Position numbers and translations under genes: made by a program. From Streptomyces kurssanovii (lineage in GTDB: Bacteria; Actinomycetota; Actinomycetes; Streptomycetales; Streptomycetaceae): DNA of 64,000 bases. Positions 44,846-54,868 of the stretch are shown here, one piece after another. The stretch covers positions 1 through 64,000 of the forward strand of contig NZ_BMTN01000022.1 in NCBI RefSeq assembly GCF_014649695.1, in the 5' to 3' direction. Each line of letters opens with the position of its first letter. The stretch's first letter is position 1. The notes beneath the pieces are model-generated. The model made no database searches. It was not told where the DNA came from and worked only from the letters and a program-made list of their open reading frames with translations.

Positions 44846-44984
44846 GGTGCGACGCTAACGGCGCAGCCGACCCGGCCGGATCGGGCTCAGGGCCCGGACG
44901 TGGTGGGCCTCATGGCGTAGGTCCCCCGTCCGCCGGGCCGGGTCGTGCGCGCACGCCCCGGCCGGTCCGGTGCGCGTCGCTGAC

Positions 44985-46592
44985 TCAGCCGTCCCCGAAG
45001 CGGCGCCGCAGTTCCACCTTGCGGACCTTGCCGCTCACCGTCATGGGGAAGTCCGTGAGGACCTCCAGGCGGCGCGGGATCTTGTAGTGGGCCAGCTGCT
45101 CGCGGCAGAACTCGGTGATCTCCTCCAGCGTCGGGGCGTCGGCCGGGTCGCGCGGGATCACGCACGCGAGGATCTCCTCGCCGTAGCGCTCGTCCGGCAC
45201 GCCGACGACCTGCACGTCGGCGATCTTCGGGTGCGCGTAGAGGAACTCCTCGATCTCCCGGGGGTACACGTTCTCGCCGCCCCGGATGATCATGTCCTTG
45301 ATACGGCCGACGATCTGGACGTAGCCGTCCTCGCGCATGACGGCGAGGTCGCCGGTGTGCATCCAGCGGCCCGCGTCGACGGACTCCGCCGTCTTCTCCG
45401 GCTCGTCCCAGTAGCCGAGCATCACGCTGTAGCCGCGGGTGCACAGCTCGCCCGCCTCGCCGCGCGGCAGTGTCACGCCGCCGACCGGGTCGACGACCTT
45501 GACCTCGATGTGCGGCATGACCCGGCCGACAGTGCCCGTGCGGCGCTCCAGGTCGTCGTCGCGCCGGGTCTGCGTGGAGACGGGGGATGTCTCCGTCATG
45601 CCGTAACAGATCGACACCTCGGCCATGTTCATCTCGGCGACGACCCGCTTCATCACCTCCACCGGGCACGGCGAGCCCGCCATGATGCCGGTGCGCAGGG
45701 TGGAGAGGTCGTAGGAGGCGAAGCCGGGCAGGTTCAGCTCGGCGATGAACATCGTCGGCACCCCGTACAGCGAGGTGCAGCGCTCCTGCTGCACGGCGCG
45801 CAGGGTGGCCGCCGCGTCGAAGGAGGGCGCCGGGATCACCATGCACGCGCCGTGGGAGGTGGCGGCGAGATTCCCCATGACCATGCCGAAGCAGTGGTAG
45901 AAGGGCACCGGGATGCAGACCCGGTCCTGCTCGGTGTAGGCGATCATCTCGCCCACGAAGTAGCCGTTGTTGAGGATGTTGTGGTGGGAGAGCGTGGCGC
46001 CCTTCGGGAAGCCGGTCGTGCCCGACGTGTACTGGATGTTGACGGGATCGTCGCACGACAACCGCGCTTCCTGGGCCCGCAGTTGCTCGTCGGTGACTTC
46101 GTCGGCCGCCTCCAGCAGCACGTCCCAGGAGCTGTCGGCGATGTAGTGGACGGCGCGCAGCCCCGGGCACTTGGGGCGCACCGCGTCGACCATGGCGCGG
46201 TAGTCGCTGGTCTTGTGCGTCTGCGAGGCGACCAGCAGCGAGACCCCGGCCTGGTTCAGTACGAACTCGAGCTCATGCGCCCGGTACGCCGGGTTGATGT
46301 TCACCATGATCGCGCCGATCCGGGCGGTGGCGTACTGGATCAGCACCCACTCCGCGCAGTTGACCGCCCAGATCCCGACCCGGTCCCCCTTGCCGATGCC
46401 CGAGCCGAGGAGTCCGCGCGCCAGCAGATCGACGGTGGCGTCGAGTTCGGCGTAGGTCCAGCGGGAGCCGGCCGCCACGTCGACCAGTGCCTCCCGGCCG
46501 GGGTGCGTGGCGGCGGTACGCGCCAGGTTGCCGCCGATCGTCTCGCCGAGCAGCGGGGTGGCGCTGACGCCGTGTGCGTACGAGAGGGTCAT
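44985..46592 (-). CDS. Acyl-CoA synthetase (AMP-dependent, fatty-acid type)
   Basis: A 535-residue ligase activating a carboxylic acid as acyl-AMP and then acyl-Co[22 protein letters not shown] (~188-208) is the AMP-binding P-loop motif. [10 protein letters not shown] follows, and [21 protein letters not shown] carries motif 2 (YGMTE). [44 protein letters not shown] contains the hinge Asp/Lys and the A8 loop, and the catalytic Lys is in [11 protein letters not shown]. The closest named type is the FadD-like fatty acyl-CoA synthetase AMP-binding group. It follows the next ligase with a 4-base overlap. Confidence 0.9.
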   Translation of the reverse strand: MTLSYAHGVSATPLLGETIGGNLARTAATHPGREALVDVAAGSRWTYAELDATVDLLARGLLGSGIGKGDRVGIWAVNCAEWVLIQYATARIGAIMVNINPAYRAHELEFVLNQAGVSLLVASQTHKTSDYRAMVDAVRPKCPGLRAVHYIADSSWDVLLEAADEVTDEQLRAQEARLSCDDPVNIQYTSGTTGFPKGATLSHHNILNNGYFVGEMIAYTEQDRVCIPVPFYHCFGMVMGNLAATSHGACMVIPAPSFDAAATLRAVQQERCTSLYGVPTMFIAELNLPGFASYDLSTLRTGIMAGSPCPVEVMKRVVAEMNMAEVSICYGMTETSPVSTQTRRDDDLERRTGTVGRVMPHIEVKVVDPVGGVTLPRGEAGELCTRGYSVMLGYWDEPEKTAESVDAGRWMHTGDLAVMREDGYVQIVGRIKDMIIRGGENVYPREIEEFLYAHPKIADVQVVGVPDERYGEEILACVIPRDPADAPTLEEITEFCREQLAHYKIPRRLEVLTDFPMTVSGKVRKVELRRRFGDG

Positions 46593-48265
46593 CGCAGGTC
46601 GCCTTCCGTGTACTCGGCGGCGGAGCCCTGGGCCGTGCGCTCCCTCAGTTCGATCCGGCGGATCTTCCCGGACACGGTCTTCGGCAGCTCGGCGAACTCC
46701 AGCCGGCGGATGCGTTTGTACGGGGCGAGCACCGCGCGCGAGTGCTCGAAGATCAGCTTCGCCGTGTCGGGCCCGGGCTCCCAGCCCTCCGCGAGGACGA
46801 CGTACGCCTTCGGGACGGCGAGGCGCACCGGGTCGGGGGCGGGCACCACCGCGGCCTCCGCCACCGCCTCGTGCTCCAGCAGCGCGCTCTCCAGCTCGAA
46901 GGGGCTGATCTTGTAGTCGGAGGCCTTGAAGACATCGTCCGACCTGCCCACATAGGTGATGTAGCCGTCGGCGTCGCGGGAGCCGATGTCGCCCGTGCGG
47001 TAGTGGCCGCCGGCCATCGCCTCCGCGGTGCGTTCCTCGTCGCCGTGGTACCCGGTCATCAGGCCCACCGGCCGGCCGGACAGGTCCAGGGCGATCTCGC
47101 CCTCCGCCGCGCCCGGTTCACCGGTGACCGGGTCGAGGAGGTCGACCTTGTAGCCGGGGCTGGGCCGGCCCATCGAGCCGGCCTTCAGGAGCTGGCCGGG
47201 GCTGTTGGAGACCTGCACGGCCGTCTCGGTCTGGCCGAACCCGTCGCGGATGGTCACGCCCCACTCGCGCCGCACCGTCTCGATGACCTCGGGGTTGAGC
47301 GGCTCACCGGCCGCGACGACCTCACGCGGCGGCTTCCGCAGCCCGCTCAGGTCGGCCTGGATGAGCATCCGCCAGACCGTCGGCGGGGCGCAGAAGCTGG
47401 TGATCCCCTCCCGGTCCATCTCGGCCATCAGCCGGACCGGGTCGAAGCGTGTGTAGTTGTGGATGAAGACCGTCGCCTCCGCGTTCCACGGCGCGAACAG
47501 ATTGGACCAGGCGTGCTTGGCCCAGCCGGGGGAGGAGATGTTCAGGTGCACGTCGCCGGGCTTCAGCCCGATCCAGTACATGGTCGCGAGATGACCGACC
47601 GGGTACGACACATGGGTGTGCTCGACGAGCTTCGGCCGCGCGGTGGTGCCGGAGGTGAAGTACAGCATCAGCGTCTCGTCCGCGCGGGTGGGGCCGTCGG
47701 GCTCGAAGCCCCGCGGGCTCTCGTAGGCGCCGCTGTAGGACAGCCAGCCGGGACGCTCGCCGCCGACCACGATCCGGCTGTGGTCCCCGGGGACGCCGTC
47801 GAACTTGCCGGTGTCCTCCGGCCGCACCACGACATGCCGTACCCGGCCGCGCTCGATCCGGTCGCGCAGGTCCGCCGGGCCGAGCAGCGGCGTCGCCGGG
47901 ATCATCACGGCGCGCAGCTTCATCGCGGCGAGCGCGGTCTCCCACAGCTCGACCTGGTTGCCGAGCATGACGAGAATCCGGTCACCGGCCCCGACCCCCT
48001 GGGCGCGCATCCAGTTCGCCGCCCGGTCGGACCGGGCGGACATCTCGGCGAACGAGAACCGGCTGCTCGTCCCGTCCTCCTCGACGATCCGCAGGGCGGG
48101 CGCGTCGTTGCCCTCGGCGATGACGTCGAACCAGTCCAGCGCCCAGTTGAAGTGCTCGAGGCGGGGCCACTCGAAGCCCTCGTAGGCGCGTACGTAGTCC
48201 TCCCGGTGCTCCAACAGGAAGTCCCGTGCGGCCCGGAACCTCTCCGTCGCGCTGCCAGACGTCAT
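46589..48265 (-). CDS. Acyl-CoA synthetase (acetyl-CoA/medium-chain type)
   Basis: A 558-residue second ligase of the medium-chain acyl-CoA synthetase branch: [20 protein letters not shown] near the N-terminus is the opening helix of that branch. [21 protein letters not shown] is the P-loop motif. [20 protein letters not shown] carries the second motif. [41 protein letters not shown] holds the hinge and A8 loop, and [11 protein letters not shown] the catalytic Lys. Start at 48265 behind GAGGAGG. Translationally coupled to the ligase at 44985, suggesting that the two enzymes handle related acids or successive steps. Confidence 0.9.
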   Translation of the reverse strand: MTSGSATERFRAARDFLLEHREDYVRAYEGFEWPRLEHFNWALDWFDVIAEGNDAPALRIVEEDGTSSRFSFAEMSARSDRAANWMRAQGVGAGDRILVMLGNQVELWETALAAMKLRAVMIPATPLLGPADLRDRIERGRVRHVVVRPEDTGKFDGVPGDHSRIVVGGERPGWLSYSGAYESPRGFEPDGPTRADETLMLYFTSGTTARPKLVEHTHVSYPVGHLATMYWIGLKPGDVHLNISSPGWAKHAWSNLFAPWNAEATVFIHNYTRFDPVRLMAEMDREGITSFCAPPTVWRMLIQADLSGLRKPPREVVAAGEPLNPEVIETVRREWGVTIRDGFGQTETAVQVSNSPGQLLKAGSMGRPSPGYKVDLLDPVTGEPGAAEGEIALDLSGRPVGLMTGYHGDEERTAEAMAGGHYRTGDIGSRDADGYITYVGRSDDVFKASDYKISPFELESALLEHEAVAEAAVVPAPDPVRLAVPKAYVVLAEGWEPGPDTAKLIFEHSRAVLAPYKRIRRLEFAELPKTVSGKIRRIELRERTAQGSAAEYTEGDLR

Positions 48266-48326
48266 GTGTCCTCCTCGTTGCGGGACCGGCCGTCCACATC
48301 GTGTAATCGGTGACCTGGGTCTCACT

Positions 48327-48342
48327 ACCCCCGTACGGGGGT
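48327..48342. promoter_or_regulatory. Operator-like perfect palindrome
   Basis: ACCCCCGTACGGGGGT is a perfect 16-base palindrome in the short (116 bp) region between the divergent ligase operon and LuxR-type regulator, 40 bases before the regulator start. Confidence 0.65.
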
Positions 48343-48381
48343 GTCGTCCCCGCCCCGGGGGCCCGGAGGGAGGAAGCACGC

Positions 48382-49230
48382 GTGACAGGAACCGGCGAAG
48401 CGGCCGAGATGCGGGCGGCGCTGCTCCGGCTGCGGCGGACGACAGGGCTCCCCGTCGCCTTCGGCGGGCTCCTCACCGACGGGCGGCAGCAGCAGCTGCG
48501 CATCGGGGAGCTGAACGGCGCGGCGACCGGGGCGCTGCGCGGGCTCGCCATCTGCGCGGGCAACGGCCTCGGCGGCAAGTCGATGGCCCTGTCCAGGCCC
48601 TGCGCGGTGACCGACTACCCCGCGGCGCGGCACATCAGCCACGAGTACGACGCGGCGGTGGCCTTTGAGGGGCTGCGGTCGGTGGTCGCCGTCCCCGTCG
48701 TGGTGCACCGCCGGGTGCGGGGACTTCTGTACGGGGCGCTGCGCCGGCCGCTCGTGCTCGGCGACCGCGTCCTCGACGCGGCGGTGGCCGCGGCACGGGA
48801 CGTCGAGCAGGCCCTGGTCGTCCACGACGAGATGCAGCGGCTGCTCGCGCTGGCCCGCCCGCCGGCCACGGACGACGCCGTGGGTCCGCGCGACTGGGAG
48901 ACCGTACGCGAGGTCCACGGCGAACTCCGCGCCCTTGCCCCCCGGATCACGGACCGGGCCCTGCGCGAGGAACTGCTCGCCGTCTGCGCTCGACTGGCCC
49001 CGGGCCCGCGCGCGCCGGCCGCCGCGACCGGCGAGGTGTCGCTGACGCCACGCGAACTGGACGTGCTCGGCTGCGTCGCCTCCGGCGCGACGAACGCGGC
49101 GGCGGCGGGGCGGTTGGGGCTGCGGCCGGAGACGGTGAAGGCGTACCTGCGGTCGGCGATGCGGAAGCTGGGGGCGCGGACGCGGCTGGAGGCGGTGGTG
49201 GCGGCCCGCCGGGCCGGGCTCCTGCCGTGA
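48382..49230 (+). CDS. GAF-domain LuxR-type transcriptional regulator
   Basis: A 282-residue regulator. Residues ~10-150 resemble a GAF sensory domain (GLPVAFGGLLTDGRQQQLRIGE, then GLRSVVAVPVVVHRRVRGLLYGALRRPL). The C-terminus is a LuxR-type helix-turn-helix: LTPRELDVLGCVASGATNAAAA and RLGLRPETVKAYLRSAMRKLG. GTG start at 48382 after GGAGGGAGGAAG. It is divergent from the two-ligase operon with a perfect palindrome between them, so it most likely regulates those ligases in response to a small ligand, perhaps an acid or CoA ester. Confidence 0.85.
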   Translation: MTGTGEAAEMRAALLRLRRTTGLPVAFGGLLTDGRQQQLRIGELNGAATGALRGLAICAGNGLGGKSMALSRPCAVTDYPAARHISHEYDAAVAFEGLRSVVAVPVVVHRRVRGLLYGALRRPLVLGDRVLDAAVAAARDVEQALVVHDEMQRLLALARPPATDDAVGPRDWETVREVHGELRALAPRITDRALREELLAVCARLAPGPRAPAAATGEVSLTPRELDVLGCVASGATNAAAAGRLGLRPETVKAYLRSAMRKLGARTRLEAVVAARRAGLLP

Positions 49231-49242
49231 CGCGCGCCACCC

Positions 49243-49510
49243 GCTGCGCGGGGCCTGTTCCCCTCCCCGCCCCTTCCCGCTGTACCGATGTGCGGCTCCG
49301 CCGCGTGGCGGGGCAAGCCCCGGACCCCGTACCGCGCTCCGCGCGGTGCCCTCAATCTCCGGGCTGACTTTGTCAGCCCCGCCGGCGATTGAGGCGCGGG
49401 GGGTCCGGGGGCAGAGCCCCCGAAACACCGCGCGGAGCGCGGTGGTGGGTCCGGGCGGAGCCCGGTTCGGGAAGGGGCGGGGAGGGGAAAGGGCACCCGC
49501 CGCAGGCGCT
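49243..49510. repeat. Large palindromic intergenic repeat, copy 2
   Basis: Carries the same left arm (from GCTGCGCGGGGCCTGTTCCC) and the same right arm (GGGAAGGGGCGGGGAGGGGA, then AAGGGCACCCGCCGCAGGCG) as the copy at 24521-24880. The first ~90 bases are nearly identical; the centre is shorter. Inside is a perfect 8-bp hairpin GGGCTGAC-TTT-GTCAGCCC, and CTCAAT pairs with ATTGAG. The right end runs up to the stop codon of the next minus-strand gene, so it may also act as that gene's terminator. Confidence 0.85.
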
Positions 49511-50636
49511 ACGCCGCCCCCACCCGCCCGAACCGCACCTCGTGCGCCGCATCCGCCCGCATCGTCCGCAGCATCCGTTCCGCCTCGCCCGTCAGTTCCT
49601 CCCGCTGGGCCCTCGTCGGCGCGTCGAACGGCTGCAGCGTCACCGTCGCCGTGTCCCCGGCCTCCTCCAGCCCCCAGATCCCGGCGAGGAAGCCGTCGAG
49701 GAGGAAGGTGCGGTACGCCTGGTTCCCCCGCCAGGTGAGCGCCTTGTGCTCCGCGGACACCACCCGGCGCCGGTCCGCGTGCGAGAGCAGAAGGTTGTCG
49801 AACTCGGGAAGCAGACGGGCCGGTGCCGGGGTGTCGGCGTCGGGCCGGGGCGCGTCGGGGAGGTCGAAGAGTTCCACGCCGTGCTCGTCCTGGAACACGG
49901 CGAGCCCCGGCCGCAGCCGTTCGAAGACCTCACGTGTACGCGTCACCCCGGACCAGGTCTGGAAGTCCTTGACGGAGGCGGGCCCGAAGGCGGCGAGGTA
50001 GCGCCGTACGGCGTCCTCGGCGTCCGGCTCGGGCTCCGACGGCCGGCCGAACCACCGCTCCGCGGTGGTGAGCCGGACCTGGCCGCTCCTGCCCCACAGT
50101 CCCCGCGGGGTGACCTGCACCAGCGGCAGTGAGCACCGGGCGGCGACGGACAGCGCGAACGGATCGGCGTCCGGCCAGTGCGCGAGCAGCGCTTCCCGCA
50201 GCTCCTTCATGCTCCTCGGCTCCTCCTCGACGAGTTCGCGCGCGAGGGCGGCGAGCCGCTGGAGGTCGACGCCGACGAGCCCGGTGCGGAACTGCGCCAG
50301 CTCGCGGTCCCTGGCCGGCTGGACGAGGGGCCGCAGCCGCAGGCAGTCGTCGGCGGTATGCGTGTGGATGGTGGACCGCATGGTCACGAGCCGCCCCACC
50401 TCGCGGGTCTCCATCAGCGTGGACAGCTCCTGCGGATCGAACGCCTCCAGCCGGGCGTCGAGCGCGTAGTAGGGCGGCTTCACGTTCTGCGCCTGGAGCC
50501 CGACGAGGTGCGCGACGGCCGCCGCGACGGGCATCTCGGCCCGGGGCGCTCGCCGCAGCAGGAGCTGCCGGGCGAGGGTGGCGCGGTTGAGCACGCGGGT
50601 GCCGAGAACGGGGTGGGTCGCGGTTTTCGAGGCCAT
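49509..50636 (-). CDS. Winged-helix protein, AlkZ/YcaQ-like DNA glycosylase family
   Basis: A 375-residue member of the HTH_42 family whose studied members, AlkZ and YcaQ, unhook DNA interstrand crosslinks and bulky adducts. The catalytic QxQ motif is present in VAHLVGLQAQNVKPPYYAL (Gln ~48 and ~50). TMRSTIHTHTADDCLRLRPLVQPARDREL follows (with the conserved R-x-x-H-T). YLAAFGPASVKDFQTWSGVT is the third winged helix, and VRFGRVGAA the end. LLPEFDNLLLSHADRRRVVS is a further family signature. It stops inside the edge of the palindromic repeat. In Streptomyces such genes often sit with antibiotic clusters; none is visible here. Confidence 0.85.
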   Translation of the reverse strand: MASKTATHPVLGTRVLNRATLARQLLLRRAPRAEMPVAAAVAHLVGLQAQNVKPPYYALDARLEAFDPQELSTLMETREVGRLVTMRSTIHTHTADDCLRLRPLVQPARDRELAQFRTGLVGVDLQRLAALARELVEEEPRSMKELREALLAHWPDADPFALSVAARCSLPLVQVTPRGLWGRSGQVRLTTAERWFGRPSEPEPDAEDAVRRYLAAFGPASVKDFQTWSGVTRTREVFERLRPGLAVFQDEHGVELFDLPDAPRPDADTPAPARLLPEFDNLLLSHADRRRVVSAEHKALTWRGNQAYRTFLLDGFLAGIWGLEEAGDTATVTLQPFDAPTRAQREELTGEAERMLRTMRADAAHEVRFGRVGAA

Positions 50637-50746
50637 GGCCGCACGCTACCGAGGGTTGCGGACAGTTTCTGTCCGCAATGGCGGGAGCTGTCGGATGGGA
50701 TCATCATGGATACGTGATCGGCAGCCGGACCGGGCAGGTGGCAGCG

Positions 50747-51727
50747 ATGGACGACGCGACGGAGTGGGACCCGGAGGGGCAGGCGCTGCTCGACGGGATG
50801 ACCGTGGACACGAGCCAGCCGGAGCGCCCGGTGCTCCTGGACGAGAACGGCCACCCGATCAAGACCTGGCGGCAGAACTACCCGTACGAGCGCAAGATCC
50901 GCAGAGCCGAGTACGAGCGGCAGAAGCGAGTGCTGCAGATCGAGATGTTGAAGCTGCAGCGCTGGGTCAAGGACTCGGGTCAGCGGCTGATCGTGATCTG
51001 CGAGGGACGCGACGCGGCAGGGAAGGGCGGCACGATCCAGCGCTTCACGGAGCGGCTGAATCCTCGTGGCGCACGCGTGGTGGCGCTCGAGAAGCCGACG
51101 GAACGCGAGGCGACGCAGTGGTATTTCCAGCGTTACGCGGCCCATCTGCCCTCCGCGGGCGAGATCGTGTTCTTCGACCGCTCCTGGTACAACCGGGCCG
51201 GTGTGGAACGGGTCATGGGGTTCTGCACCAAGCCTCAGTACGACCTGTTCCTGCACCAGTGCCCGCAGTTCGAGCGGATGCTGGTCGAGGACGGGATCAT
51301 CCTGGTCAAGTTCTGGTTCTCGGTCTCGCGTGCGGAACAGCGCACCCGCTTCGCGATCCGGCAGGTGGATCCGGTGCGCCAGTGGAAGCTGTCCCCCACC
51401 GACGTGGCGTCGCTGGACCTGTGGGACGAGTACACGGCCGCCAAGGTGGACATGTTCCGGGCCACCGACACCGGGCACGCCCCGTGGACGGTGGTCAAGA
51501 GCAACGACAAACGCCGTGGTCGCCTGGAGGCCATGCGCAGTCTGCTGTGGCGCGTGGACTACGACAGCAAGGACCCGGACGCCGTCGGACGGCCGGACCC
51601 GCTGATCGTCGGGCCGGCCGACACGCTCCTGGAGCCGGGTGAGGAGAACGCCTCCCTGTCCCCGACCCCGCTCGCCGGTCATGCCGAGGGGCCGGGCGCG
51701 CACCCGGGCGGTGGGACCGGCGCCTGA
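50747..51727 (+). CDS. ppk2: Polyphosphate kinase 2
   Basis: A 326-residue enzyme transferring phosphate between polyphosphate and nucleotides. Walker A is ICEGRDAAGKGGTIQRF and Walker B FFDRSWYNRAGVERVMGFC, both canonical PPK2; lid residues follow in KFWFSVSRAEQRTRF. The N-terminal YPYERKIRRAEYERQKRVLQIE is usual for the class. DLWDEYTAAKVDMFRATDTGHAPWTVVKSNDKRRGRLEAM is the final signature, which identifies single-domain class I/II PPK2. A 60-residue Gly/Pro-rich tail follows. Start ATG 50747 chosen; a GTG at 50714 is in frame. No polyphosphate partner gene adjoins. Confidence 0.93.
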   Translation: MDDATEWDPEGQALLDGMTVDTSQPERPVLLDENGHPIKTWRQNYPYERKIRRAEYERQKRVLQIEMLKLQRWVKDSGQRLIVICEGRDAAGKGGTIQRFTERLNPRGARVVALEKPTEREATQWYFQRYAAHLPSAGEIVFFDRSWYNRAGVERVMGFCTKPQYDLFLHQCPQFERMLVEDGIILVKFWFSVSRAEQRTRFAIRQVDPVRQWKLSPTDVASLDLWDEYTAAKVDMFRATDTGHAPWTVVKSNDKRRGRLEAMRSLLWRVDYDSKDPDAVGRPDPLIVGPADTLLEPGEENASLSPTPLAGHAEGPGAHPGGGTGA

Positions 51728-51754
51728 GCGTCCCGGCCGCCGCGGGCGGGCAGG

Positions 51755-51982
51755 TCAGAAGTCGACCGGATCACGGACGATCGGACACGTCATGCAGTGG
51801 CCGCCGCCCCGGCCGCGGCCCAGCTCCGCGCCGACGATGGTGATGACCTCCACGCCCGCCTTGCGCAGCAGGGCGTTGGTCTGGGTATTGCGGTCGTAGG
51901 TGAACACCACGCCCGGCTCGAGGGCGACGGCGTTGTTCCCGCTGTCCCACTGCCGGCGTTCGGAGGCGCCCGAGGCTCTCAC
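51755..51982 (-). pseudogene. Arginine deiminase, C-terminal remnant
   Basis: The 75-residue frame reads [20 protein letters not shown] and later [20 protein letters not shown], clearly the last ~65 residues of arginine deiminase (~400 residues in full), including GRGRGG and the catalytic Cys in the HCMxCPI motif. Nothing upstream corresponds to the rest: the stop of the aminotransferase gene lies only 22 bases beyond the frame. The gene lost its 5' five sixths by a deletion whose endpoint is near 51985. The remaining C-terminus keeps its reading frame, so the loss may be recent. Confidence 0.85.
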
Positions 51983-52004
51983 GTCCGCATGAAACCGACG
52001 GCGC

Positions 52005-53558
52005 TCACGCCTGGGAGATGAGGCGGTCCACCGCCGCGGTGCCCGACGTGTAGCCCGTGGCTGCCGCCGTGCCGGGCCGGGCGGCCTGAGCGGGCGCCAG
52101 ACCCCGGGCGCCGAGCGGCTGCTGGGCGGGCGGCGTCCGGGTGAGGGCGAGCGGCGGGGCGTGCTGCGGCATCGGCTGGGACCCGGGCGGCTGGGCCTGG
52201 GCCGGCACCTGCGCCAGCATCGGGGCGGCGACCGGCTGCCCCGCCTGCGGCTGCGGCTGCGCCTGCGCCTGGGCGAGCATGGGCGCCACGGCCGGCTGCT
52301 GGGCCTGCGCCTGCACCGCCTGCGCCTGCGCGTCGGCCCGGGGCAGCGGCTGGGACCGTGACGGTATCTGCGCGAGCATCGGCTGCGGCGGCTCCGGCGC
52401 GGGCGGCGGGGCGGGCGCGGACCGGATGTGCTCGCCGTACAGCACGAGTTCCATCGCGGAGACCAGCCGCGCCACGTCCGGCTCGGGACGCACCACCAGC
52501 CGGACGAACCGGCTGGAGCTGCCGATCTTGTTGCCGCACTCCCGCACCAGGACGCCGTGCTCCGCGAGCAGCCGGTCGCGCAGGATCGCCCCGTCGGCTC
52601 CTTCGGGAAGCCTCACGTACACGAAGTTGCCCTGGGAGGGATAGACGGTGAGACCGGGCAGCTGGGAGAGCCGCCAGATCATGTCCTGCCGGTCGCGTCC
52701 CACCTGCGCGAGGCTCTCCGCGTACTCTTGGCGGTGCTGCTTGAGCATGAACACCACGGTCTCCGCGAAGGAGTTGATGTTCCACTTGGGCAGCGCGGCG
52801 CGCACCTTGCCGGCAAGTCCGGGATTGGCGACGAGATAGCCGAAACGCACCCCGTGCAGGCCGAAGTTCTTTCCGAGGCTGCGCAGCACGATCACGTTCG
52901 TCCGCAGCACGGCCTCGGCCGCGACGCTGGTCTCCTGCCCGGCGTCGGCGAATTCGAGGAACGACTCGTCGACGACGACCAGGTCCAGATCCTGGAGCTG
53001 GTCGAGGAGGGACAGCACCTGCTGCTTGGGGAGCAGGCCGCCGTCGGGGTTGTTGGGGTTGCAGACGACGGCGACGCGGGAGCCTCTGCTGCGTACGAAC
53101 TGCACGAAGGACGCCGGGTCGAGGACGAATCCGCGCGCCTCGGGCAGCAGCAGCATGTCCACCCGCTTGCCGGTCTCCATCGGCTGGTCCGTCCAGCGGC
53201 CGAAGGTGGGCACGGGGACCGCCAGCGACTCGCGGACGAGCAGGTGGTCGATCCAGGTGATCAGTTCGGTGGAGCCGTTGCCCATGGCGACGGTCTGGGG
53301 ATTGAGGCCGAGCAGCTGGCAGAGCTCGGCCGTGATCGTCTCGGAGCCGCTCGGGTAGTAGGTCAGGATCTCCCTGAGCCTGCTGCCGAGCTCGTCGAAC
53401 ATGGCGGGCGTCGGGAAGTACGGGTTGCAGGGGATGCAGAAGTCCACGATCTCGCCGGCCGCGCCGCCGCCCGCCCTGTCCAGCGTGAAGTAGGACGGAC
53501 TGTGCGCGGTGGACGCGCGGAAGAGCGCGGTGACATTGCTGCCGTTGCTGCCGGCCAA
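52005..53558 (-). CDS. PLP-dependent aminotransferase with long Gln/Ala/Pro-rich tail
   Basis: A 517-residue fold-type I aminotransferase of the HisC/threonine-phosphate decarboxylase group. [27 protein letters not shown] holds the NPNNP motif (~residue 165), [14 protein letters not shown] the Asp/Tyr-like strand, and [19 protein letters not shown] the PLP Lys (SLGKNFGL). The end of the domain is [11 protein letters not shown] near residue 355. About 150 disordered residues follow, with repeats such as PMLAQ(A/I/V) and [13 protein letters not shown] start at 53558, 6 bases after GGGAGG; no other start fits the ribosome site. Substrate unclear: amino-acid phosphate or alpha-amino acid. Confidence 0.85.
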   Translation of the reverse strand: MAGSNGSNVTALFRASTAHSPSYFTLDRAGGGAAGEIVDFCIPCNPYFPTPAMFDELGSRLREILTYYPSGSETITAELCQLLGLNPQTVAMGNGSTELITWIDHLLVRESLAVPVPTFGRWTDQPMETGKRVDMLLLPEARGFVLDPASFVQFVRSRGSRVAVVCNPNNPDGGLLPKQQVLSLLDQLQDLDLVVVDESFLEFADAGQETSVAAEAVLRTNVIVLRSLGKNFGLHGVRFGYLVANPGLAGKVRAALPKWNINSFAETVVFMLKQHRQEYAESLAQVGRDRQDMIWRLSQLPGLTVYPSQGNFVYVRLPEGADGAILRDRLLAEHGVLVRECGNKIGSSSRFVRLVVRPEPDVARLVSAMELVLYGEHIRSAPAPPPAPEPPQPMLAQIPSRSQPLPRADAQAQAVQAQAQQPAVAPMLAQAQAQPQPQAGQPVAAPMLAQVPAQAQPPGSQPMPQHAPPLALTRTPPAQQPLGARGLAPAQAARPGTAAATGYTSGTAAVDRLISQA

Positions 53559-53577
53559 GACGTGCCTCCCTGCCTTT

Positions 53578-53609
53578 TGGCGGCCCGTGCGGATCCACAC
53601 GGGCCGCCA
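53578..53609. repeat. Perfect hairpin in the aminotransferase leader
   Basis: TGGCGGCCCGTG (53578-53589) pairs with CACGGGCCGCCA (53598-53609), a 12-bp perfect stem about 20 bases upstream of the TTG start codon. May be a leader attenuator or operator. Confidence 0.7.
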
Positions 53610-53762
53610 GAAGGTACGGGCGGAGGTCACACGCCGTTCAACGGTCCCGTCGCCTCGACGGCGGCTCCCGGACCGCGGAAACGCTGCCACCGGCGCCCTG
53701 AGAGAGCCGGAGCACCCGGTCCTTGTCGCGGGGCGTCGCAGCGCCCGGTGGTGTGGGTCGCC

Positions 53763-54741
53763 TCAGAGCACGTGGTCGTAGCGGACGCCGTCGTTCACCA
53801 GGACCTTGGTGGGGGTACGGCCGGCGAAGGCTACGCTCCGGCTTCCGGTGCCGGCGTAGTAGTAGGCGGTGCCGTTTCGGCCGTAGGCGTACAGGGCGGG
53901 CTTCCCGTCACGGTTGCCGTCGCCGATGCCGACGAGCTCGGAGTAGGCGTTCCAGCCGCCGGTGCGGGTGCGGGCGGTGAAGGTTCCGTCGCCCCTGCCG
54001 AGGTAGAGCCACAGGACGCCGTCCTTGTCGCGGGCGACGAGGTCCCCGGCGGGGCGCCCGCGACGTTGCCGACGGCGGTGACGTGGTTGTAGATCTGCCA
54101 GCCCCCGCCGATCTTCTTGCGCGTCTTGAAAAGGGACTTGTAGAAGCCGGTCCCCTCGTAGAACCACAACGTGCCGGACCTGTCGGCGGCGACCAGGTCG
54201 GCGTCGTGGCCCCCGTTGAGGTTGCTGCACGCGAGCTTGTCGTACACCTGCCAGCCGCCGCCGACCTGCTGCCGCCGGGAGAACGGCACCGTCGGGCTGT
54301 TGAGGCCGGGGCAGAGCCAGAGCACACCGGACGTGTCCCGGGCGACGACGCCGGGAGCCTCGTCCCAGCTGCCGGCCGTGCCGAGGTTCTCGATGGGGTC
54401 GTAGACGCCCCAGCCCGGACCGACCTCGCTCCGCGCCTGGCCCGGGAGGGCGAGCCGGTTCCCGGCCGTGTCGAAGACGGTGTCGGTCCGCCACAGCCGC
54501 CCGGAGGTGTCCCGGGCGAGGATGTCCGGCGAACCGTTGTCGTTGAAGTCGTGCGGCTTCGTCCGGCGGTAGACGTCCGTCCCGCCCGTCTTACGCAGCT
54601 CGGGACCGATCCCGTTCTGGGGGACGACGTGGATCGACCAGTCGTACGGTCCGTTGTAGGCGGACCGCCCGGTCGGGGCAGTGTCGTCGAGGATGCCCTG
54701 CCAGGGGATGCCGAAGGTGTGCGCGTCCAGTACGCAGGGAA
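53763..54741 (-). pseudogene. VCBS/FG-GAP-type secreted protein, frameshifted and 5'-truncated
   Basis: Reading 54741 to about 54050 in one frame gives CVLDAHTFGIPWQG and later DILARDTSGRLWRTDT, VVARDTSGVLWLCPGL and AADRSGTLWFYEGTGFYKSL. From about 54050 a different frame continues GDLVARDKDGVLWLYLGRGD and on to YDHVL. The repeated pattern xARDxxGxLWxxxGxG is an FG-GAP/VCBS-like beta-propeller. Joining the frames requires one base inserted in the run GCCCCGCC. At the 5' end a TGA sits directly before FPCVLD with no start codon, so the signal peptide is missing as well. Both lesions make a functional gene unlikely. Confidence 0.75.
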
Positions 54742-54868
54742 ATCAAGGGGCCTCCTCGAACGAGCCTGGTGGTCCGCACGCAGGTACGGACCACCCGGTT
54801 GACTCGCGGTCGGGCGAAGTGGTCGTACGCGCCGCCCGAACGGAGGTTTGATCTCCGCCTGACTCAGG

